Shown piece after piece: positions 31,541-37,284 of a stretch of 37,284 nucleotides of DNA. Position 1 is the first letter of the stretch. Each line of letters begins with the position of its first letter. Origin of the DNA: Candidatus Eiseniibacteriota bacterium (GTDB lineage Bacteria; Arandabacterota; Arandabacteria; JAGLYR01); contig JAGLYR010000059.1 in assembly GCA_023132135.1 (NCBI GenBank), positions 1 to 37,284 on the forward strand, written 5' to 3'. The notes beneath the pieces were generated by a model that did not search any database, was not told the origin of the DNA, and worked only from the letters and a program-made list of their open reading frames with translations. Made by a program: the position numbers and the translations under genes.

Positions 31541-32584
31541 TCATTTCGGAGTAGTCACAGTCCGGGAGCTGAATGGGTGGAAATCAGGAACCCGACTGTA
31601 GATCATACCCCCGTCCATTTCGTGAACCGCTGCGTCTGGAAAGAGCTCTTTTGCCTCAAGCGGATTAAGGGCTTTGGGGTTGAGGCATATTGACAAGCCC
31701 TGCCCCCAAGTTTCAGGGAAGTCGGGGTCACCGATCTCGTATTCGAAGATCATCGGGGCGACGGCATTCGGGTCAGGATTGTAGCACGTTCCAACGCGAA
31801 CCATCCTTATACTATCACATCGGTGTCGTCCAAGTTGCCCCATGCGACCGAATTTGGTCACCGTCCCACTGTTACTGAACATGACTGCACTGATGTTCTC
31901 TCCTTCAGGCTCGAAGAAGAAACCCGACGGCACCGATTTCTCACCGTGGACATGAGTCTCGACACGCCTGGGTTTGACAGTGAGATTGCCCTGCGAATCG
32001 TGTTCCCACTCGTGTCGATAACCGTAGAGGTAGGTCATGAGTGCCGAATCGGAGAAGATCAGAGACCCAGCTTCGGAGAAGTTTTCGATGGCAAACACTA
32101 TCGGCTTGCCTCTGACGTGGTCGAGTTCCCAGTAGCGCTTCTGAAGCTTCGAGTACAGCGCACTCCCCAGCTTGATTGGGAGCAAGTTCTGCTGCTTGTG
32201 GAGCACGGCGTGTTCGATTTCTTCTCCACTAGCTGTGGGCGATTCTGCCTCTTCGCCTTGTGTAGGGTTCGCTGTCACAGCCTCAACGCAGATTTCAGAG
32301 TCGTCCTTGGCAGCGACGAAGTCCGGCCGAGCAGCGAGACGCACCACGTTGAAGCCAGAGCTCGATAGACAGGCGTGCAGGTACAACTCCCACACTCTTG
32401 CGTTGAAACCGGAGGTTTGGAATTGCTCGACGAAGTTCCCATCCACATCGTCAAAGGTGTCAAAGACTTCCCTCATCGTGCCGCGGGCGGGGGCGAAAAG
32501 TCTGCTGGTCCTGAGCACTTGAAACGACGGATGTAGGTTCGCCTCCAAGACAATGGGTGTGAAGAGATCCGGTTTCCTGGCCAT
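31541..32584 (-). CDS. Unknown protein with degenerate PD-(D/E)XK-like motif, downstream of R-M genes
   Basis: 347 residues, soluble; start ATG 32584 with GGAG upstream. The stretch WELYLHACLSSSGFNVVRLA (Glu66), RPDFVAAKDDSEICVEAVTA (Pro87-Asp88, Glu101) follows the layout of PD-(D/E)XK nucleases (helix Glu, PD, then hydrophobic-E-x-K), but the position of the catalytic Lys is occupied by Val/Thr, so it may be a divergent or inactive nuclease. The rest is beta-rich with no domain I recognise. It is transcribed in the same direction as the restriction endonuclease and methyltransferase, 120 bases behind the latter, and may be a third component of that system or an independent defence gene. Confidence 0.65.
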   Translation of the reverse strand: MARKPDLFTPIVLEANLHPSFQVLRTSRLFAPARGTMREVFDTFDDVDGNFVEQFQTSGFNARVWELYLHACLSSSGFNVVRLAARPDFVAAKDDSEICVEAVTANPTQGEEAESPTASGEEIEHAVLHKQQNLLPIKLGSALYSKLQKRYWELDHVRGKPIVFAIENFSEAGSLIFSDSALMTYLYGYRHEWEHDSQGNLTVKPRRVETHVHGEKSVPSGFFFEPEGENISAVMFSNSGTVTKFGRMGQLGRHRCDSIRMVRVGTCYNPDPNAVAPMIFEYEIGDPDFPETWGQGLSICLNPKALNPLEAKELFPDAAVHEMDGGMIYSRVPDFHPFSSRTVTTPK

Positions 32585-32704
32585 GACTGTGACTCCGGCG
32601 GATCTGGACTAACTGCGATCTTCGGCTGCGAAGAGGGAGCTGGCAAGCCGAGCCGGCCCCGCGGTCCCACCATCCGATGTCTGAAGTGTACGGTCCCGCA
32701 ACGG

Positions 32705-33643
32705 CTACATGTCCGCCACGTCGAATAGCTTCGGGGAGAGGTGGTTGGTCGCGAAGGCCTGGATTCTCCTGTTCGCAAGCTTCACGTATTCTTGATCGAT
32801 GTCATAGCCGACATAATGGCGTCCTGCCTTGATCGCGGCGATTCCCGTCTGACCACTCCCCATGAAGGGATCCAGTACAACGTCGTCGCTGTACGTGTAC
32901 AGCTGGATCAGCCTGTAAGGGAGCTCGACGGGGAAAGGCGCAGGGTGGCCTGTCTTCTTCGCAGACTCGGAGGGAAATTCCCAGACACTCTTCGTGAACT
33001 CTAGGAACTCGTCCCGCGTTATCGTCCCTTCCCTCCCATCCGGCGCTGGCCTCTTGAATGCACCTTTGGAAAACACGAGGATGTATTCGTGGGTGTCGCG
33101 GAGCGTGGGATTCGAGGGCGACATCCAGCTTCCCCAAGCAGTGGAGGTCCCAGCACTGGAACCCTTCTGCCAAATGACCTCTCCCCTCATCAGGAACCCA
33201 AGGTCGATCATCTCGCTCGCTATGGAGGCATGAATCGGTAGATAGGGCCGCCGGCCAAGGTTAGCCACGTTCACACATGCCCTCCCACCAGGGACAAGTA
33301 CTCTGTGGACCTCCTCCCAGATTTTTCTCAGAAAGGCCAAGTACTCCGCCAGAGTCAGATCTTCATCGTAGTCCTTGCCGACATTGTAGGGGGGTGAGGT
33401 GACCATGAGGTGGACGCTGTTGTCAGGTAGCTCCTTCATCTGCTCTGAGGGGCCACAGATGACCTTGTCCAGAGCATTCTCCGGCACTCGGTTCTCCACG
33501 TATTGAACCGCCGCCACGTTTGGCAGTTGCTCGTACATCCTGCTGTTGTAGAAACGGGATGAGTCGTGGCTCACCCTGCCCGGAGACCCAAACGAGCTCG
33601 TCGCAGTGCCTCTACGTGGCCCCTTGCTGCTATTCTTTGGCAC
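32705..33643 (-). CDS. Beta-class DNA methyltransferase (N4-cytosine or N6-adenine)
   Basis: 312 residues from a GTG at 33643. I choose this start because GGAGG lies within the end of the upstream gene and the GTG begins one base after that gene's TGA; it also includes the family N-terminus GTATSSFGSPGRVSHDSSRF. The catalytic motif IV is TSPPY (residues 82-86) and comes first. The SAM-binding motif VLDPFMGSGQTG is near the C-terminus, followed by YVGYDID, so the order is IV-TRD-I, the beta class. S/TPPY motifs are usual in N4-cytosine enzymes, though N6-adenine cannot be excluded. It protects host DNA from the coupled ThaI-like endonuclease. An in-frame extension to 33715 overlaps the endonuclease gene and seems unlikely. 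Confidence 0.9.
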   Translation of the reverse strand: MPKNSSKGPRRGTATSSFGSPGRVSHDSSRFYNSRMYEQLPNVAAVQYVENRVPENALDKVICGPSEQMKELPDNSVHLMVTSPPYNVGKDYDEDLTLAEYLAFLRKIWEEVHRVLVPGGRACVNVANLGRRPYLPIHASIASEMIDLGFLMRGEVIWQKGSSAGTSTAWGSWMSPSNPTLRDTHEYILVFSKGAFKRPAPDGREGTITRDEFLEFTKSVWEFPSESAKKTGHPAPFPVELPYRLIQLYTYSDDVVLDPFMGSGQTGIAAIKAGRHYVGYDIDQEYVKLANRRIQAFATNHLSPKLFDVADM

Positions 33644-33644
33644 C

Positions 33645-34283
33645 TCAGTCGATCCTCCAGTTTTCCACCCACCGCTCGTAGGGATCATATTTGTCGGTGG
33701 GTCTCCGCCACTCAATCTCGATCTTCTTCGTAAGACCGTGCTCGACCAGCGCTCGCATCGCCTCCCTGCTTATTTCTACGCCTCGTGGGTTAGTTCCTGG
33801 CTTTGGCAGCTTGAAGTATCTCTCACTGCTCAGATGCTGGATAACGCCTCGCTGCGCCTCGACGGGGATGTAGTACAGTCCACCCTGTTTCCCCCAAGTG
33901 ATCTGCACCACAAGGTAGTCGCAAGATGGTTCGAATTCCCGAACGAACTTCCTCGCCCGCTCGGCGTCAACCGTCCAGATTGCCTTCACCGCCCCAATTC
34001 TATTGGAGGAGGTCGTCAACGTCTTGATCGAAAGAGGCTCACCCGAGACTTTCACATCCACTTCGTGCTCGGTGATCGGAAGCTCCGTTTCGACGTTCTC
34101 CGGACCAAACCTGTGAACTAGCAGGGCGACCAGAATCCGCTCCCGTAGGGAACCAACCTCCATGCCGATCTTCCCGGCCCGAGAGGAGTCCCTTTCTGCA
34201 TAGTGAAACAAGTGGGGAAGACGACGCTTGATCTTCTCGACAAGCTCGGAATCATCGAATAGCTTCTCGACGGTTCGTCCCAT
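33645..34283 (-). CDS. ThaI-like type II restriction endonuclease
   Basis: 212 residues from ATG 34283; a GTG one codon earlier is an alternative. Phrases typical of the ThaI endonuclease family as I recall it are KIKRRLPHLFHYAERDSSRA, 'GKIGMEVGSLRERILVALLVHRFG', LSIKT, KAIWTVDAERARKF and KLPKPGTNPRGVEIS. The likely metal site is EVDVKV...LSIK (Asp76, Lys87), a PD-(D/E)XK variant with Ser in the middle position. ThaI cuts CGCG; whether this enzyme shares that site is inference. The gene is coupled to the methyltransferase (one base apart), the usual R-M operon layout. A promoter with palindromic sites lies upstream at 34353-34405. Confidence 0.8.
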   Translation of the reverse strand: MGRTVEKLFDDSELVEKIKRRLPHLFHYAERDSSRAGKIGMEVGSLRERILVALLVHRFGPENVETELPITEHEVDVKVSGEPLSIKTLTTSSNRIGAVKAIWTVDAERARKFVREFEPSCDYLVVQITWGKQGGLYYIPVEAQRGVIQHLSSERYFKLPKPGTNPRGVEISREAMRALVEHGLTKKIEIEWRRPTDKYDPYERWVENWRID

Positions 34284-34352
34284 CACTCACTCTGCTCTGA
34301 AATGCGGGATAGTAGATTCCGCCCGTGCAACGGTCCAACCGTCGCTGACCGG

Positions 34353-34382
34353 ATACTAGCACGCTATCTGGGATGAAGTCAA
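34353..34382 (-). promoter_or_regulatory. Sigma-70 promoter of the R-M operon
   Basis: On the minus strand: TTGACT (34377-34382), 18-base spacer, TAGTAT (34353-34358). The transcript would start near 34346, about 60 bases before the endonuclease ATG. An inverted repeat ACGGT/ACCGT (34329-34341) sits just downstream of the start. Confidence 0.65.
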
Positions 34383-34391
34383 CATCGTGCG

Positions 34392-34405
34392 AGGTTGTGC
34401 AACCT
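34392..34405. promoter_or_regulatory. Perfect palindrome AGGTTGTGCAACCT upstream of the R-M promoter
   Basis: A 14-base site of two six-base arms around TG, ten bases upstream of the -35. This position suits an activator or controller site, but no controller (C protein) gene is visible. Confidence 0.5.
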
Positions 34406-34464
34406 AGAGCACTTAAAGGACTGGAGATCGTTCGACAGACCCGCTCGCCGCGTTACTACTGATA

Positions 34465-37284
34465 CTAACGCTTCTTCTTCCGGCGCGCTAGGTGAGAATT
34501 GACCGGTGTCCCTGCTTCAGCCTCGCCGAGTTTCTTCTCCAGCCGCTCAAGATCACATGTGAGGCCGAGAGCATCTGCTGACCAGAATAGCTCGGCCAGA
34601 CCCACCACCCCAACTGCCTCAGTCAAGCGATCGTGCCATTCTGCAAGCTCACTCATAGTCACCTTCTCGTCCCCGCTCCACTCCTCGCGAGGCACGAGCT
34701 TGTCGGTAAGAGTCATTACTAGCGAAAAGCACTCTTCCAGCATCGGTCTCTCACTGAGTTCCGCTTCTGACAGTGTCTCGAAACGCCCCCAAAGTGCCTC
34801 ACGCTGGTCGATCACGTCCTGGGCTAACGTGCTAAAGGCATCCTGGTTCTCCCGGATATATCGCTGCGCAATACCAGCGCCCAGATCGTCGAGCTCTTCT
34901 CGATCTCGTCCGAGGTTGGCGAAGTGCCCGCACATTTCCCACAGGCGCGCCACTGTATCCACGAACTCCTGGAACTCCCGCAACCTCGGCAACTGCCAAT
35001 GCTCGAGTCCAGTACGCTGCCAGGTCACATCTGGAACGGGAAGAGCTATGTGCCGCCACTCCTTACTCTCCCCGGCGGTCTGCATGTGTACCGCGCCCCA
35101 CAAGTGCGGATAGGCTGTCTTTCGCAAGCTCTCGCCGGCAACCAGAGGAACGGCAACAATATGCTGCCAATACAACTGGGCAACGAACCCCTGCGTATCA
35201 TCGTCACGACAGGCGGCCAGAGCGCTCCGCAGACATCCTTCGACGACCCTCGAGGCATCCAGAAGGCAGCTGGGATCGGAGGCATCGCAGGCGATCCACA
35301 TCGTGGGCTTGGATTCCCATCGGGCATGGGTGTGGAGCACTCTGAAATCGATACCGTCCCCGCTGATCCGAGTCAAAGCCCTGTCCAGCTTTGTTCGGAG
35401 GTCGGCCAGAATCCGCTCTGTGTCAAGATTCCTCAGAACCTGAAGCCGCGTTCTTCGGTCAGCCGCGTCGCGAGTAGAACCTGGGTGCTCCACGAATTCG
35501 TGCCAGAGGAGATAAAGCCCTGAAAGTTCGCGCATCTCGCGCGGTGACAATCGTACATGCTCTTCGATTTCAACCCTTTCGGCGAAGACTCCTCCCAACT
35601 CGAGCTGAAAGCCATCGATGCCCTTGCACAGATCTGCCAGGTTCACCTTCGTTAGTCGTCGATTCTTTGCGTTAATACCGGCCTTCTTGAGCCGGATCGC
35701 TGTCTGCTTGCGCTCCTGCTTCCCCTTGATCTTACCCATCGTGCCATTCCACACCAGCACGGGCGGTGCCTGGGTGAGGAAGTTGTCCAGGGCGCGCGCA
35801 TATTCCCGAGCGACTTTGCTGTATCGGCTGGCCGCCTCCTTATGCTGTCCCAGCGTCTTCCCCGCTCGCTGCGCTGGCAATTCGTCATCTCCTGCTGAGT
35901 CCAGTCCCCATTCGTCCACAGCGCATTGCGGTAGGAACGCAACTCGGAAGCAGTCCGTCTTGAGTCGCTCCCATCTGTCCAAGCTAAGGTGTTCCTCTAT
36001 GATGTTGACTGGCCTCTTGCTCTCGTAGTGACCCAGTATCCCCGCCCGCAACTCAGCGCATGAGTCGAGTACGCTCTGGCGGATTCGCAAGACCTCATTC
36101 GAGAGATCCGCCCAGGTGGGCAAGCGGAACTGGAAATCAGCCAGCTGTGAGAAGAGGTGGTTCAGCTCCGGCCCCCAGCGCGGCAGAAGGTACTTCTTGA
36201 GGATTCCAGTCTTGACCGATTCGTCATGTGGAGGATCCACCAGGCTCGTGAGGTGCCCAATGCCCTTGCAGCCATATCGTTCCTTGAACGGCAGAACACA
36301 GCGGATGACACGGAGCTTGGAGACGACAAGGTCATTCAGAGACGGCTTCGCTGTCTGTGTTGTGCTCGGATCCTGCGAGCTCAAACCTATCTCTTCCCCT
36401 GTTAGCAGAAAGACCGCGGTTACGAGGTCGTTTTCCTCCACCAGCGATATTGCGCCGAGCGCAGATCGCAGCTTCTCCAGAATTCGTTCCCGATTTCTCT
36501 CGTACCACTCCGAATACCTCTCTCCCCACAGTTCAAACACACCGACGCAGGTCTCGCACATCGACTGAATATCATCGCATTGAAGCACAGCTGTGAGCAC
36601 ATCCTCTGATAACCAGTCGCAGGCTGGGCTTTCAGTCCTCAGGTGGCCAAGCCAGAAGCACACTTCACCCAGAGAACGCCAGTCCCGATCAGTTGCAGGT
36701 GGTGGGACAGACTCGCTCCTGAATCGCATGAAATTCTCGTAGTGAGTAAAGATACCCCGCGGATCCGCTTGCCGAGCCGCGAACCCGTGCGCCGCTTCAG
36801 CAGCGCGTTGGCCGGTTTCACCTAAACCCGAGAGCATCGCTGGTGACTCGAAATCCGAGATGCCGGCAACATCAGAGTTGAGCATGAACCACCAGCCCTC
36901 ATTACAACGCTCGAAGGCATCCCGAATAAGTTCTTCGTTCTCATCGACATAGTCCCGTACACCGACCCAAAGCACCGCACGTACACAACCCCGCACACCC
37001 GTCCATGTCTTTGGGTGGAAGGAGTTGACCGAATCCAGAATGGCAGCGCGCGAGCCGGCTTGGTGCAGGAAGGAAAAGAGCAGGAACCGCTCCAGATCCC
37101 GCTCTCGAATCAGCGGTAGCACACGAGCGGCAGCCTCTGGCCACGGTGAAAGCGCAGCATCGGTCAGCAATCTAGCCAATATGGTGGACCGGATAGGGTG
37201 CAGTGCGACGACATACCTTCCATCCGGCGTCAGGCGGAGGAAGTACTCCTTCTCAAAGGTGTCAACGCCGGAGTTGTTTGTCCC
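34465..37284 (-). CDS. C-terminal 939 residues of a very large protein, possibly STAND-type NTPase (partial)
   Basis: The frame is open to the window edge, so the N-terminus is missing. The first visible residues (TFEKEYFLRLTPDGRYVVAL then HPIRSTILARLL) look like the winged-helix segment that follows the NTPase core in STAND ATPases, which is why I suggest that class; no Walker motif is inside the window. The remainder is long, helical and Trp/Cys-containing, with no domain I recognise. It has a basic middle (KIKGKQERKQTAIRLKKAGI) and ends in a Lys/Arg cluster (ARRKKKR). Very large STAND proteins often act in anti-phage defence, and the adjoining R-M operon fits, but this is context only. The stop at 34465 precedes the R-M promoter. 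Confidence 0.65.
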   Translation of the reverse strand, partial: GTNNSGVDTFEKEYFLRLTPDGRYVVALHPIRSTILARLLTDAALSPWPEAAARVLPLIRERDLERFLLFSFLHQAGSRAAILDSVNSFHPKTWTGVRGCVRAVLWVGVRDYVDENEELIRDAFERCNEGWWFMLNSDVAGISDFESPAMLSGLGETGQRAAEAAHGFAARQADPRGIFTHYENFMRFRSESVPPPATDRDWRSLGEVCFWLGHLRTESPACDWLSEDVLTAVLQCDDIQSMCETCVGVFELWGERYSEWYERNRERILEKLRSALGAISLVEENDLVTAVFLLTGEEIGLSSQDPSTTQTAKPSLNDLVVSKLRVIRCVLPFKERYGCKGIGHLTSLVDPPHDESVKTGILKKYLLPRWGPELNHLFSQLADFQFRLPTWADLSNEVLRIRQSVLDSCAELRAGILGHYESKRPVNIIEEHLSLDRWERLKTDCFRVAFLPQCAVDEWGLDSAGDDELPAQRAGKTLGQHKEAASRYSKVAREYARALDNFLTQAPPVLVWNGTMGKIKGKQERKQTAIRLKKAGINAKNRRLTKVNLADLCKGIDGFQLELGGVFAERVEIEEHVRLSPREMRELSGLYLLWHEFVEHPGSTRDAADRRTRLQVLRNLDTERILADLRTKLDRALTRISGDGIDFRVLHTHARWESKPTMWIACDASDPSCLLDASRVVEGCLRSALAACRDDDTQGFVAQLYWQHIVAVPLVAGESLRKTAYPHLWGAVHMQTAGESKEWRHIALPVPDVTWQRTGLEHWQLPRLREFQEFVDTVARLWEMCGHFANLGRDREELDDLGAGIAQRYIRENQDAFSTLAQDVIDQREALWGRFETLSEAELSERPMLEECFSLVMTLTDKLVPREEWSGDEKVTMSELAEWHDRLTEAVGVVGLAELFWSADALGLTCDLERLEKKLGEAEAGTPVNSHLARRKKKR

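Overview
The window looks like a chromosomal contig from an uncultured, GC-rich Gram-negative bacterium of the FCB/Eisenbacteria type. The support is a giant secreted protein ending in a FlgD-like C-terminal domain (NPFNP, 'IYDVNGRLVRTL', 'GIYYCRL...KMVLLK'), several secreted parallel beta-helix proteins, and a lipoprotein serpin. The phylum is inferred from these protein styles. No rRNA, tRNA or ribosomal protein gene is present to confirm it.

Left part (1-24.0 kb), chromosomal background with many secreted proteins: a beta-helix protein (136-2127, -); an ECF sigma factor and a translationally coupled one-pass membrane partner, probably its anti-sigma (2437-4172, +); a pentapeptide-repeat potassium-channel protein coupled to an HDOD protein (6142-4264, -); a 2459-residue secreted protein with a legumain/caspase-like protease domain, beta-helices, FnIII domains and a FlgD-like tail (13688-6309, -); a radical SAM/SPASM-like enzyme (-); a 449-bp RAYT-type element remnant; a serpin lipoprotein (+); two tandem paralogous beta-helix proteins (-); a secreted papain-like protease candidate (-); and a class I/II aminotransferase (+) lying between two pieces of four-helix-bundle (23S-IVP type) genes. 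Five of the exported proteins end in one short tail, W-[SG]-x-[ILM]-K-x-x-[FY]-[RK], which may be a sorting or anchoring signal.

The spacers between genes in this half are built from recurring modules. These are iterated 7- or 8-base motifs whose two arms fold into hairpins and usually sit at gene 3' ends, a CCAGCAC...GTGCTGG nested hairpin, an 80-100 bp dispersed repeat, a MITE-like element, and a tmRNA-3'-end-like segment at 24291-24314.

Right part (24.3-37.3 kb), an accessory or defence-like island beginning just after the tmRNA-like segment: two membrane proteins of unknown function; a candidate structured RNA gene (27283-27046, -) with a near-consensus promoter, tandem operator-like repeats and a strong terminator; an unrecognised, possibly phage-derived coiled-coil protein whose frame continues past its stop codon; two + strand proteins (227 and 395 aa, the latter with a C-terminal domain like those associated with pPIWI systems); a ThaI-like restriction endonuclease coupled to a beta-class DNA methyltransferase and followed by a degenerate PD-(D/E)XK-like protein; and the C-terminal 939 residues of a very large protein, possibly a STAND-type NTPase, running off the right edge. 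The best candidates for something undescribed are the structured RNA with its control region, the shared C-terminal tail, and the iterated-heptamer hairpin family.
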